Positions 24,623 through 32,747 of a DNA stretch of 42,780 bases are shown piece after piece (positions within the stretch are counted from its first letter, which is position 1; each line of letters opens with the position of its first letter). The notes under the pieces are model-generated. The model searched no databases and was not told the origin of the DNA. It was given only the letters and a program-made list of their open reading frames with translations. Made by a program: the position numbers and the translations under genes. Source of the stretch: an uncultured Comamonadaceae bacterium (GTDB taxonomy: Bacteria; Pseudomonadota; Gammaproteobacteria; Burkholderiales; Burkholderiaceae); contig CAMLSD010000032.1 in the NCBI GenBank assembly GCA_946482595.1, forward strand, positions 1-42,780. Reading direction: 5' to 3'.

Positions 24623-26011
24623 ATGGCTGCTGACCTCGATCCCTACGACGCCGACCGACCGCTGCGACTGGCCTGTGCCTGCGGCCGCCATCACGACGCC
24701 GCCAGCCACGAGGCCGATGCGGCCGCGGGCGAACTGGTGCGGCGCAGCGAGTCCGCCGAATTCGAACACCAGTCCCATCAGTTCATCGAGGCCAGCCTGG
24801 TCAAGGCGCTGTTCCCGCACGATGGCGTGCGCCGGCGCTTCCTGCGTGCGGTGGGCCGTTCCACCGCGATGGCCGCGATCGGCAGCGTGCTGCCGCTGGC
24901 CAGCCTGCAGGCCATGGCCCAGGAGAAGGGTGCACTCGAGAAGAAGGACCTGAAGATCGGCTTCATCCCGATCACCTGCGCCACGCCGCTGATCATGGCG
25001 CACCCGCTGGGCTTCTACAGCAAGCAGGGCCTGGATGTGCAGGTGGTCAAGACGGCCGGCTGGGCGCTGATCCGCGACAAGATGCTGAACAAGGAGTACG
25101 ACGCGACGCACTTCCTGTCGCCGATGCCGCTGGCGATCTCGCTCGGGCTGGGCTCCAACGCCACACCGATGCATGTGGCCACGATCCAGAACACCAACGG
25201 CCAGGCCATCACGCTGGCGAACAAGCACAAGGACAAGCGCGACCCGAAGCTCTGGAAGGGCTTCAAGTTCGCGGTGCCGTTCGAATACTCGATGCACAAC
25301 TTCCTGTTGCGCTACTACGTGGCCGAGGCCGGACTGGACCCCGATCGCGACATCCAGATCCGCGTCGTGCCGCCGCCCGAGATGGTGGCCAACCTGCGTG
25401 CGGGCAACATCGACGGCTACCTCGGCCCCGATCCGTTCAACCAGCGCGCGGTGTTCGAGGAGATCGGTTTCATCCACGTCCTCACCAAGGACCTGTGGGA
25501 CGGCCACCCCTGCTGCGCCTTCGGCACCTCGGCCGAGTTCATCCAGAAGCATCCCAACACCTTTGCCGCGCTGTACCGCGCGGTGCTGACGGCTGCCGCG
25601 ATGGCGCGTGACGCGAAGAACCGTGAGCTGATCGCCAAGGTGATCTCCCCCCAGGCCTACCTCAACCAGCCCGAGACCGTGGTGGCCCAGGTGCTCACCG
25701 GCCGCTTTGCCGACGGCCTGGGCAACATCCGCACCGTGCCCGACCGCGCCGACTTCAACCCCATTCCGTGGCCGTCGATGGCTGTGTGGATGCTCACGCA
25801 GATGAAGCGCTGGGGCTACCTCAAGGCCGACGTCGACTACCGCCAGGTCGCCGAGCGTGTCTTCCTGCTGACCGACGCGAAAAAGCGCATGGCCGAACTC
25901 GACCAGAAGCCGCCCGAAGGCAGCTACCCGAAGTTCAGCATCATGGGGCGCGAGTTCGATCCGGCCAAGGCTGCGGCCTACGCCGACAGCTTTGCGATCA
26001 AGCGCAGCTGA
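24623..26011 (+). CDS. ABC importer substrate-binding protein (NrtA/CmpA/CynA family), probable cyanate binding
   Basis: A 462-aa periplasmic binding protein of the nitrate/bicarbonate/cyanate group. The start follows AGAAGGAAGG and is well supported. An unusual ~70-residue N-terminal extension with a CACGRHH motif precedes the export signal, a twin-arginine-type sequence (FPHDGVRRRFLRAVG, then a hydrophobic stretch to LQAMAQ at about residue 100). The mature part has the NrtA-like LKIGFIPITCATPLIMAHPLGFY and FLSPMPLAISLGLG segments, plus GYLGPDPFNQRAVFEEIGF. The terminal gene of the operon is cyanase, so cyanate is the most likely ligand. Nitrate or nitrite cannot be excluded by sequence alone. 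Confidence 0.88.
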   Translation: MAADLDPYDADRPLRLACACGRHHDAASHEADAAAGELVRRSESAEFEHQSHQFIEASLVKALFPHDGVRRRFLRAVGRSTAMAAIGSVLPLASLQAMAQEKGALEKKDLKIGFIPITCATPLIMAHPLGFYSKQGLDVQVVKTAGWALIRDKMLNKEYDATHFLSPMPLAISLGLGSNATPMHVATIQNTNGQAITLANKHKDKRDPKLWKGFKFAVPFEYSMHNFLLRYYVAEAGLDPDRDIQIRVVPPPEMVANLRAGNIDGYLGPDPFNQRAVFEEIGFIHVLTKDLWDGHPCCAFGTSAEFIQKHPNTFAALYRAVLTAAAMARDAKNRELIAKVISPQAYLNQPETVVAQVLTGRFADGLGNIRTVPDRADFNPIPWPSMAVWMLTQMKRWGYLKADVDYRQVAERVFLLTDAKKRMAELDQKPPEGSYPKFSIMGREFDPAKAAAYADSFAIKRS

Positions 26012-26020
26012 GGACCGGGC

Positions 26021-26893
26021 ATGCGGTTCACCCAACGACCGGCCGTGAAGTCGGCCCTGCTGTCGGTGCTGCTGCTGGCGGTGCTGCTGATCATCTGGCA
26101 GCTCGCCACGCTGCCCAAGGCCAGTGTGGTGCAGCAGCTCACGCCTGAGCAGATCGAATATGCGCGCATGCTGGGCAAGGACCCCACGCAAGGCGGCGAG
26201 GGCGCCAGTGCATCGGGCTTTCCCAGCCCGATGCAACTGGGCCGCGCGATCGCCACGCACCTGTCCAGCCCCTTCTATGACAACGGCCCGAACGACAAGG
26301 GCATCGGCCTGCAGCTGGCGTATTCGCTCGGTCGGGTCGGCCTGGGCTATCTGATCGCGGCGGCCGTGGCCATTCCATTGGGGTTCCTGATCGGCATGTC
26401 GCCGCTGGTGTATCGCGCACTCGACCCGTTCATCCAGGTGCTCAAGCCGATCTCGCCGCTGGCATGGATGCCGCTGGCGCTTTACACGATCAAGGACTCG
26501 TCGATCTCGGGGATCTTCGTGATCTTCATCTGCTCGGTCTGGCCGATGCTGATCAACACCGCGTTCGGCGTGGCCGGGGTGCGGCGCGAGTGGCTCAACG
26601 TGGCGCGCACGCTGGAAGTGCCGCCGCTGCGCCGGGCCTTCGAGGTCATCCTGCCGGCGGCGGCGCCCACCATCCTCACCGGCATGCGCATCAGCATGGG
26701 CATCGCCTGGCTGGTGATCGTGGCGGCCGAGATGCTGGTGGGTGGCACGGGCATCGGCTACTTCGTCTGGAACGAGTGGAACAACCTGTCGCTCACCAAT
26801 GTGATCTTCGCCATCCTGGTGATCGGTGTGGTGGGCATGGTGCTGGACCTGCTGTTCGCCCGGCTGCAGAAGGCGGTGACCTATGCTGACTAA
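26021..26893 (+). CDS. ABC importer permease (NrtB/CynB family)
   Basis: A 290-aa inner-membrane permease of the nitrate/taurine/cyanate group. There is an N-terminal transmembrane helix (LLSVLLLAVLLIIWQL), a ~60-residue periplasmic segment, then five further helices. The cytoplasmic coupling (EAA) region is recognisable at ARTLEVPPLRRAFEVILPAAAPTILTG. The helices after it are ISMGIAWLVIVAAEML and FAILVIGVVGMVLDLLF. AGGA lies nine bases ahead of the ATG. The last 11 bp overlap the ATPase gene, implying coupled translation. It forms the membrane channel for the importer with its neighbours. Confidence 0.9.
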   Translation: MRFTQRPAVKSALLSVLLLAVLLIIWQLATLPKASVVQQLTPEQIEYARMLGKDPTQGGEGASASGFPSPMQLGRAIATHLSSPFYDNGPNDKGIGLQLAYSLGRVGLGYLIAAAVAIPLGFLIGMSPLVYRALDPFIQVLKPISPLAWMPLALYTIKDSSISGIFVIFICSVWPMLINTAFGVAGVRREWLNVARTLEVPPLRRAFEVILPAAAPTILTGMRISMGIAWLVIVAAEMLVGGTGIGYFVWNEWNNLSLTNVIFAILVIGVVGMVLDLLFARLQKAVTYAD

Positions 26894-27767
26894 ACCCTTC
26901 CTGCAGGTCGAGGGCCTGGGCAAGGCCTACCCGGGCAGCGAGCTGCCGGTGTTCGACGGCGTGAACTTCGGCATCGGCCGCGGCGAGTTCGTCTGCATCA
27001 TCGGCCACAGCGGCTGTGGCAAGACGACCATCCTGAACGTGCTGGCCGGGCTGGAGTCGGCCACGGCGGGCCATGTCTTCATGGACGGGCGTGAAGTCAG
27101 CGGCCCCAGCCTGGACCGCGGTGTGGTGTTCCAGGGTCATGCACTGATGCCGTGGCTGAGCGTGCGTCGCAACATTGCCTTTGCGGTGCGCTCGCGCTGG
27201 CCCGAGTGGCCGGCGGCCAAGGTCAACGTGCATGTCGAGAAGTACGTCGAGATGGTGGGGCTCGGTGCGGCCATCGACAAGAAGCCCTCGCAGCTGTCGG
27301 GCGGCATGAAGCAGCGCGTCGGGATCGCCCGGGCATTTGCGATCCAGCCCAAGATGCTGCTGCTCGACGAACCCTTCGGCGCCCTCGACGCGCTGACCCG
27401 CGGCACCATCCAGGACGAGCTGCTGCGCATCTGCCGCGAGACCGAGCAGACCGTGTTCATGATCACGCACGACGTGGACGAGGCCATCCTGCTGGCCGAC
27501 AAGATCCTGCTGATGAGCAACGGCCCGCAGGCGCGCATCGCCGAAGTGGTCGAGAACACGATGCCGCGTGGTCGCACCCGCGCCGGCCTGCACCACGACC
27601 CGCAGTACTACCGCATCCGCAACCACCTGGTGGACTTCCTCGTCGAGCGTTCGGCCGGCCTGTCGCACGGCCGGGCGAGTGCCGTGCCGCCGGTGGTGCG
27701 CCCCGGACTGGAGGACGAACCCCCGCCCCAGGGCGACAGCCCGCCGGTGCTGCGCCGCATTGCCTGA
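26883..27767 (+). CDS. ABC importer ATPase (NrtD/CynD family)
   Basis: A 294-aa ATPase with Walker A GHSGCGKTT, Q-loop region FQGHALMPW, signature LSGGMKQR, Walker B MLLLDEPFGALD and the switch His in ITHDVDEA. It is most similar to nitrate/taurine/cyanate importers (TauB/NrtD type). The C-terminal 40 residues beyond the domain are Pro-rich. It overlaps the permease gene and precedes cynS. The stop codon lies within the first copy of a 7-bp tandem repeat that fills part of the gap to cynS. Confidence 0.92.
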   Translation: MLTKPFLQVEGLGKAYPGSELPVFDGVNFGIGRGEFVCIIGHSGCGKTTILNVLAGLESATAGHVFMDGREVSGPSLDRGVVFQGHALMPWLSVRRNIAFAVRSRWPEWPAAKVNVHVEKYVEMVGLGAAIDKKPSQLSGGMKQRVGIARAFAIQPKMLLLDEPFGALDALTRGTIQDELLRICRETEQTVFMITHDVDEAILLADKILLMSNGPQARIAEVVENTMPRGRTRAGLHHDPQYYRIRNHLVDFLVERSAGLSHGRASAVPPVVRPGLEDEPPPQGDSPPVLRRIA

Positions 27768-27797
27768 ACCCTGAACCCCGAACCCCGAAACCCGAAC
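27763..27797. repeat. Five-copy heptamer tandem repeat between the ATPase gene and cynS
   Basis: Five successive 7-bp units are present: CCTGAAC, CCTGAAC, CCCGAAC, CCCGAAA and CCCGAAC. The first contains the ATPase stop codon. The rest lies in the untranslated gap, which is 59 bp long. Copy-number change would alter the cynD-cynS spacing. Confidence 0.85.
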
Positions 27798-27826
27798 CGT
27801 TTGACGAACCCAACCGAGGAGTCCGC

Positions 27827-28270
27827 ATGAACCGCAACGACGTCACCGAAATGATCATCGAGGCCAAGGTGAAAAAAGGCCTCAAGTGGGAGGACGTGGC
27901 CCGCCAGGTCGGCCAGAGCAAGGAATGGACGACGGCCGCCTGCCTGGGCCAGATGACCCTGACCGACCAGCAGGCGGCCACCGTGGTCGAGATCTTCGGC
28001 CTGCCGCCCGAGGCCGCGCGCTGGTTGCAGGTCGTGCCGTACAAGGGCTCGCTGCCCACCAGCGTGCCCACCGACCCGCTGATCTACCGCTTCTACGAAC
28101 TCGTGAGCGTCTACGGCACGACCTTCAAGGAGCTGATCCATGAAGAGTTCGGCGACGGCATCATGAGCGCGATCGACTTCAAGATGGACCTCGCCCGCGA
28201 GGCCGACCCCAAGGGCGACCGTGTCAGGATCGTGATGTCGGGGAAGTTCCTGCCGTACAAGACATACTGA
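27827..28270 (+). CDS. cynS: Cyanase (cyanate hydratase)
   Basis: A 147-aa cyanase, which converts cyanate and bicarbonate to ammonia and carbon dioxide in the cytoplasm. The ATG at 27827 follows GAGGAG. An N-terminal helix-turn-helix-like domain (about 1-70) is followed by the catalytic domain. The active-site residues Arg88, Glu91 (YRFYELV) and Ser114 match E. coli Arg96, Glu99 and Ser122 with one constant offset of eight, so the enzyme should be active. It ends the importer operon. Its final 47 bp overlap the 3' end of the convergent exporter gene. The usual LysR-type regulator cynR is not adjacent. Confidence 0.97.
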   Translation: MNRNDVTEMIIEAKVKKGLKWEDVARQVGQSKEWTTAACLGQMTLTDQQAATVVEIFGLPPEAARWLQVVPYKGSLPTSVPTDPLIYRFYELVSVYGTTFKELIHEEFGDGIMSAIDFKMDLAREADPKGDRVRIVMSGKFLPYKTY

Positions 28271-29192
28271 TCGCAGCCGTCGCCACCGGCGGGACGGCAG
28301 CACCGCGAGGTGCTGCCGGTTTGCGGAACACCAGCACGTTGCCCAGCATCACCAGCACCAGGCCGGACAGCGCCGGTGCCGTCCACTGGTAGCCCTCGAA
28401 CACCGCCGAGACATTGAGCGCCACCACCGGGAACAGCACGGTGGTATAGGCCGCGCGGTCCGGTCCCAGCCGGCCTACCAGCAGCAGGTAGGCGGTGAAA
28501 CCGATGACCGAGCCCGGGATCGCCAGGTAGAGCAGGGCGCCCAGATAGCATGCCGAGGTGTCGAAGGCCTGCTGGCCCTCGGCCAGCCCGCCTGACAGTG
28601 CAAATCCCGTCAGCAGGATCAGCGCGCCGAACAGCATGCCCCAGGCATTGGTGACGGCCGGGGTGTAGCCGTCGGCCTGCAGCCGGGCCGACAGCATGTT
28701 GCCGGCCGAAAAGCACAAGGTGCCACCCAGGCCCAGCGCCAGCCCCAGCAGGGCCTGCGGATTGCTGCCGGTGTGTGCCAGCTCGGGCCAGAACAGCGCG
28801 CACAGGCCCAGCATGCCCAGGGCGCAGCCGCCCAGCACCTGGGCCGTGATCGCCCGACCGAACACCACCCGCCCCATCAGCGCGTTCCACACCGTGGCGG
28901 TCGAGAACAGCACCGCCACCAGGCCGCTGGGGATGTACTGGCTCGCATGCAGGAAGCAGATGAAGTTCAGGCAGAACAGGAACACGCCTTGTGCCGCCAC
29001 CCACAGCACCGCCCGACCGCGGGGCCGCTGCAGCCGGCGCGTCAAGGCGAGCAGGGCAAACAGCACCAGCGCCGCCAGCGCAAAGCGGTAGGCGATCGAC
29101 AGCGGGATCGGCACCGGGCCGAGCTGCCATTTCAGGGCGATCCAGGTGGTGCCCCAGATGGCGACGGTGAGCAGGTAGAGGGCAGCGTTCAT
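28224..29192 (-). CDS. DMT superfamily transporter (EamA family)
   Basis: A 322-aa inner-membrane protein with ten predicted hydrophobic segments in two EamA repeats, starting MNAALYLLTVAIWGTTWIALKWQLG. GTTWIALK and SIAYRFALAALVLFAL are typical of the first repeat. PGSVIGFTAYLLLVGRLGPDRAAYTTVLFPVVAL is typical of the second. The family exports metabolites such as amino acids or purines. The substrate is unknown. The C-terminal ~25 residues (hydrophilic, Ser/Ala/Thr-rich) run across the convergent cynS stop and are probably disordered. An AraC-family gene is divergent, 200 bp away, and may regulate it. Confidence 0.87.
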   Translation of the reverse strand: MNAALYLLTVAIWGTTWIALKWQLGPVPIPLSIAYRFALAALVLFALLALTRRLQRPRGRAVLWVAAQGVFLFCLNFICFLHASQYIPSGLVAVLFSTATVWNALMGRVVFGRAITAQVLGGCALGMLGLCALFWPELAHTGSNPQALLGLALGLGGTLCFSAGNMLSARLQADGYTPAVTNAWGMLFGALILLTGFALSGGLAEGQQAFDTSACYLGALLYLAIPGSVIGFTAYLLLVGRLGPDRAAYTTVLFPVVALNVSAVFEGYQWTAPALSGLVLVMLGNVLVFRKPAAPRGAAVPPVATAAISMSCTAGTSPTSRS

Positions 29193-29392
29193 CGAGTGTG
29201 CAGGCGCAGGACAAGTCGGCGTCGGGCCGAAGCCATGCGCCTCAGCGGTGGATCAGGGCCTCAGTGTGGAAGCAGCGCTTGCGGTGCAGTTGCACGAATC
29301 TGCGGTTTCTTGCCGTCCCGGTGGTCCGGGCCCGCCCGGTCGGGGTGCGATTTGCGTACAGTGGCATACCGTTGCAGACCAGGCGGCATGTC

Positions 29393-30319
29393 ATGCCTTC
29401 CCCCGCTCCCGCTCCCGCTCCCGCCCCCGACCTGACCCCCCCCGTGGCTCACCCCGGCGCCGACGTGTTCGCGGTGCTGAGGCAGTCGCGCGCGCGGCTG
29501 CAACGTCGCGTGGCGCTCGGCGACGGCTTTTCAGCGGCGATCTGGCGCAATGCCTTTGACGCCACCCGCTACGTGGCGCCCGGCCACCACACCGTGTCGC
29601 TCTACCTGCAGGGCGGGTTCGACACTTATCGCCACGAGGCTCCGGGGGAACGTGGGGCGCCCGGCAAGCTGTGCGTGATGCCGGCCGGCCACGAGTCGAG
29701 CTGGGTGGTGGGGAGCGAGCAATGTTTCCTGCACCTGTATGTCGAGCCCGATCGCCTGGCTGGCTGGGCGGTGCGCCTGTTCGACCGCGAACCGCGCGAG
29801 CTGCAGCTGCATGACCTCACCTTTGCCGTCAACGACCGTGTGGCCGCTCCGCTGACCCGGCTGGCCGGGCTGGACTGGAGCGACACCGACGACCGGGCGC
29901 GCGCCAATGCGCTGGCACACGACGTGATGGCATGGCTGGTGCAGGACCACAGCGGGCGCACCCCGTCGCAGCGCCTGCGCGGCGGTCTGTCAGGCGCCGT
30001 GCGCCGGCGGGTGGTGGAGCACATCGACGCCCACCTGGACCGCTCGCTGACCGTGGGCGAGCTGGCCGGGCTCGCGGCGCTGTCGGAGGCCCACTTTGCG
30101 CACATGTTCCGCGCCTCCTTCGGCATGGCCCCTCATGCCTGGGTGCTGGCACGGCGCATCGAACGTGCCCGCCACTTGCTGCAGCACACCGCCCTGCCGC
30201 TGGAGGGGGTGGCCCAGGCCTGCGGTTTTGCCAGCGCCAGCCACCTGGTGCGCCGCTTTGCCGCCGAGGTGGGCGTGCCGCCCGGACGCTACCGCCTGGC
30301 GCTGCGCACGGGGGGCTGA
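29393..30319 (+). CDS. AraC family transcriptional regulator
   Basis: A 308-aa AraC-family regulator. ATG 29393 gives a short Pro-Ala-rich start coded by a CCCGCT hexamer repeat (29404-29425). The N-terminal sensor region (40-190) contains ARYVAPGHHTVSLYLQGG-like text and MPAGHESSWVVGSEQ. The C-terminal two-HTH domain (about 205-305) has SLTVGELAGLAALSEAHFAHMFRASFGMAPHAWVL and then LEGVAQACGFASASHLVRRF. It is divergent from the EamA exporter and could control it; that is inferred from position. An upstream in-frame start at 29198 exists but would read through the divergent promoter region. Confidence 0.85.
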   Translation: MPSPAPAPAPAPDLTPPVAHPGADVFAVLRQSRARLQRRVALGDGFSAAIWRNAFDATRYVAPGHHTVSLYLQGGFDTYRHEAPGERGAPGKLCVMPAGHESSWVVGSEQCFLHLYVEPDRLAGWAVRLFDREPRELQLHDLTFAVNDRVAAPLTRLAGLDWSDTDDRARANALAHDVMAWLVQDHSGRTPSQRLRGGLSGAVRRRVVEHIDAHLDRSLTVGELAGLAALSEAHFAHMFRASFGMAPHAWVLARRIERARHLLQHTALPLEGVAQACGFASASHLVRRFAAEVGVPPGRYRLALRTGG

Positions 30320-30336
30320 CGCGCGCGCATGCCGCC

Positions 30337-30360
30337 TCGCGCGCATTCGCGCGAATTCGC
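30337..30360. promoter_or_regulatory. Overlapping CG-rich palindromes between the AraC and MCP-like genes
   Basis: TCGCGCG (30337-30343) pairs with CGCGCGA (30348-30354) around CATT, and it overlaps the perfect palindrome GCGAATTCGC (30351-30360). The region continues with alternating CG steps. It may end the araC transcript or bind a protein. No T-run follows. Confidence 0.45.
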
Positions 30361-30434
30361 ACGATCGGTGCGCTGATCGCGCGAAAGTCCTACACCCTGG
30401 CCGCGGACTGACGATAGCCAGGGGTGGAGGGCCC

Positions 30435-31544
30435 ATGAAACCACCGATCAACTCATCACGCAGTACCGCAGGCCAGCCGGCCGAAGGGCGCGGCGCGGCC
30501 GTCGAGCAGCACATCGCTGCGATCTCCGACCTGTCCACCGCCTTGCTGAAGGATCTGGACGGGGCCCTCGAGCAGATTTCCGAGGTGAACCGCACGACGC
30601 ACCTGCTGTCGGTCAACGCCCGCATCGAAGCGGCGCGGGCCGGTGATGCCGGCAACAGCTTTGCGGTGGTGGCCACCGAGATGAACCGGTTGTCCGCCCA
30701 GGTCGAAGGGATCACCAAGGTGCTGCGTGAACGCTCCCACCAGACCGGCGACCAGATGCGCTCGGCCGTGGGCGGGTATGTGTCGCAGGTGCGCGATGCG
30801 CGCCTGTGCGAGCTGGCGCTGGTCAACATCGACCTGATCGATCGCAACCTCTACGAGCGCAGCTGCGACGTGCGCTGGTGGGCAACCGATGCTGCTGCCG
30901 TGGCCTGCACCCAGCAAGCCAGCCCCGAGGCCTGTGCCCATGCGGGCCGCCGCCTGGGTCAGATCCTCGATTCATACACGGTCTACCTGGACCTTGTGCT
31001 GGTGGACCGCCAGGGCCGTGTGCTGGCCAACGGCCGCCCGGCGCAATACACCTCGGTCGGTGCCGACGTCTCGACCCAGCCCTGGTTCACCCAGGCGATG
31101 GCCTCCAGCGACGGCGGCCAGTTCGGTTTTGCCTCGGTGCATGCCTCGCCGCTGGTCAACGGCAAGCGGGTGCTGGTCTACTCCTGCGCGGTGCGCGAGC
31201 GGGGTGAGGCGCACGGCGCCGTGCTGGGTGTGCTGGGCATCCTGTTCGACTGGGACGCGCTGGCCCTCACGGTGGTGCGCCGCACGCCGCTGACCCCGAC
31301 CGAATGGACCCACACCCGGGTGTGCATCGTCGACGGCACCGGGCGTGTGCTGGCCGATTCGGCCGAGGATGCGCCCGAGCGGCTGGAGTTCGATGGCTGG
31401 AAGCCGCTGTTCGACAAGCCGCGCGGGTCGATGATCGCCAGCGTGGATGGGCGACGCGCCTGCGTCGCCCATGCCGCCTCACCGGGTTTCGAGACCTACC
31501 GCACCGGCTGGCATTCGCTGATCATCCAGCACACGATGGCCTGA
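30435..31544 (+). CDS. Soluble methyl-accepting-chemotaxis-like protein with C-terminal Cache-like domain
   Basis: A 369-aa protein; ATG 30435 follows GTGGAGGG. Residues ~25-115 match the tip of the MCP signalling hairpin (HLLSVNARIEAARAGDAGNSFAVVATEMNRLS at 57-87), the part that contacts CheA/CheW. Residues ~175-275 look like a Cache/PDC sensor (LVLVDRQGRVLANG, STQPWFTQAMAS, GVLGILFDW), with a second sensor-like half to the end. No transmembrane segment is seen. The order is the reverse of a classical MCP, and the signalling hairpin is shorter than usual. It is probably cytoplasmic. The stop is 3 bp from the convergent mltA stop. Confidence 0.8.
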   Translation: MKPPINSSRSTAGQPAEGRGAAVEQHIAAISDLSTALLKDLDGALEQISEVNRTTHLLSVNARIEAARAGDAGNSFAVVATEMNRLSAQVEGITKVLRERSHQTGDQMRSAVGGYVSQVRDARLCELALVNIDLIDRNLYERSCDVRWWATDAAAVACTQQASPEACAHAGRRLGQILDSYTVYLDLVLVDRQGRVLANGRPAQYTSVGADVSTQPWFTQAMASSDGGQFGFASVHASPLVNGKRVLVYSCAVRERGEAHGAVLGVLGILFDWDALALTVVRRTPLTPTEWTHTRVCIVDGTGRVLADSAEDAPERLEFDGWKPLFDKPRGSMIASVDGRRACVAHAASPGFETYRTGWHSLIIQHTMA

Positions 31545-31547
31545 GGT

Positions 31548-32747
31548 TCAGGGCCGGGGCCACAGCGCCCACATGCGCAGCGGCTGCTTCATGCGCCCGG
31601 CCAGTTCGTCGGCGCCTTCGCCCCATCCCCAGAAGAAGTCGGCCCGCACGGCGCCGACGATGGCGCCGCCGGTGTCCTGGGCGATGACCAGGCGCTGCAG
31701 CGCGCGGGCGGGCGCTCCGGGCGCCAGTGGCGGCTCGGTGCTGTCGATCCACACCGGCGTGCCGTAGGGCACCGACTCCTTGTCGACCGCGATCGAGCGG
31801 CCCGGCGTCAGCGGCACGCCCTGGGCCCCCAGCGGGCCGACGCTCGGATCACCCAGCGGCTCCTCGCGGAAAAACACCATGCGCGGATTGACGTGCAGCA
31901 TCTCCTGCACGCGCCGCGGGTTGGCCCGGGCCCAGGCCTTGATGGCCGGCCAGGACGCCTGGTCAAGGGAAAACGCACCCTGGTCGACCAGCCAGCGCCC
32001 GATCGAGCGGTACGGGTGGTCGTTGTGGCCCGCAAAGGCCACCCGCACGACCCGCTTGCGGCCGTCGGCCTCGGTGAGGTTGAGCCGGCCCGAGCCCTGG
32101 ATCTGCAGGATCAGCGCATCCAGCGGGTCGCTCACGTAGGCGATCTCGCGGCCACGCAGCATGGCCCGGGCCGCCGGCACGGTGTCGAGCTCGGCGCGGG
32201 TCCAGTAGGGGCGCCGTGTGGCCAGGTCGGGCGGTGCCTGGTGCAAGGGCACCTGGAAGCCGGGCCGCGGCGTGCGGCTGGCCTCGATCAACGGCTCGAA
32301 ATAGGCCGTCAGCAGCCCGTCACCGTGGGTGGACGGCGCAGCGCCAGCCGTGGGGGCGGGCGCTGCGGGCAGCTCGCGCGGCTCGATCCGGTAGGGCTGC
32401 AGCCGGCTCGTGAGCCACTGGCGGATCTGCCGGTCGTCGGGCTGGCCCAGGCGCCGGGCTTCGTCGCACAGCGCGGTCCAGGCCGGGTGGGGCTTGTCGC
32501 AGCCGCGCAGCAGCGCGGGCCAGGCCATGGTGATCTGGTCCTCGGCAAACCCGGGCAGCTGGGACCACTCGGTCGCCACCCAGCGGGAGCGGGGCTGCTC
32601 GATGGTCTGCGCCGGCCCGGTGGCGGGCCCTGGCGCGGGCGCCGCCGGCCCCGAAGGCCCCACCACGGCACAGGCCGACAGCATCCCTAGAATGGCCGCC
32701 GGACCGAGGAGCCGCCCCAGGCGGCCCCCGAACAGGAACTTCAACAT
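31548..32747 (-). CDS. mltA: Membrane-bound lytic murein transglycosylase A
   Basis: A 399-aa lipoprotein that cleaves peptidoglycan glycan strands, leaving 1,6-anhydro ends. The signal carries lipobox MLSAC (Cys26). The MltA domain includes LLTAYFEPLIEASRTPRPGFQVPL, the insert domain and LILQIQGSGRLNL, and the C-terminal 3D domain has VAQDTGGAI with the catalytic Asp in GAVRADFFWGWG. I start it at ATG 32747; ATG 32756, three codons upstream, is possible. Neither has a clear ribosome-binding site. The 32747 start codon overlaps the start codon of the divergent 48-aa gene within the four bases CATG. Confidence 0.92.
   Translation of the reverse strand: MLKFLFGGRLGRLLGPAAILGMLSACAVVGPSGPAAPAPGPATGPAQTIEQPRSRWVATEWSQLPGFAEDQITMAWPALLRGCDKPHPAWTALCDEARRLGQPDDRQIRQWLTSRLQPYRIEPRELPAAPAPTAGAAPSTHGDGLLTAYFEPLIEASRTPRPGFQVPLHQAPPDLATRRPYWTRAELDTVPAARAMLRGREIAYVSDPLDALILQIQGSGRLNLTEADGRKRVVRVAFAGHNDHPYRSIGRWLVDQGAFSLDQASWPAIKAWARANPRRVQEMLHVNPRMVFFREEPLGDPSVGPLGAQGVPLTPGRSIAVDKESVPYGTPVWIDSTEPPLAPGAPARALQRLVIAQDTGGAIVGAVRADFFWGWGEGADELAGRMKQPLRMWALWPRP
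32688..32693 (+). promoter_or_regulatory. Candidate -10 box for the 48-aa membrane protein, inside mltA
   Basis: TAGAAT in the context CCCTAGAAT lies 52 bp upstream of the small gene, within the mltA lipoprotein signal region on the opposite strand. The same CCCTAGAAT string precedes rpe. Confidence 0.4.

Noticed and set aside
29404..29425. CCCGCT repeat as a phase-variation switch
   Set aside because: The unit is six bases, so copy changes keep the frame. It only changes the number of Pro-Ala pairs. The same is true of the GAGCCG repeat at the end of the histidine kinase gene.
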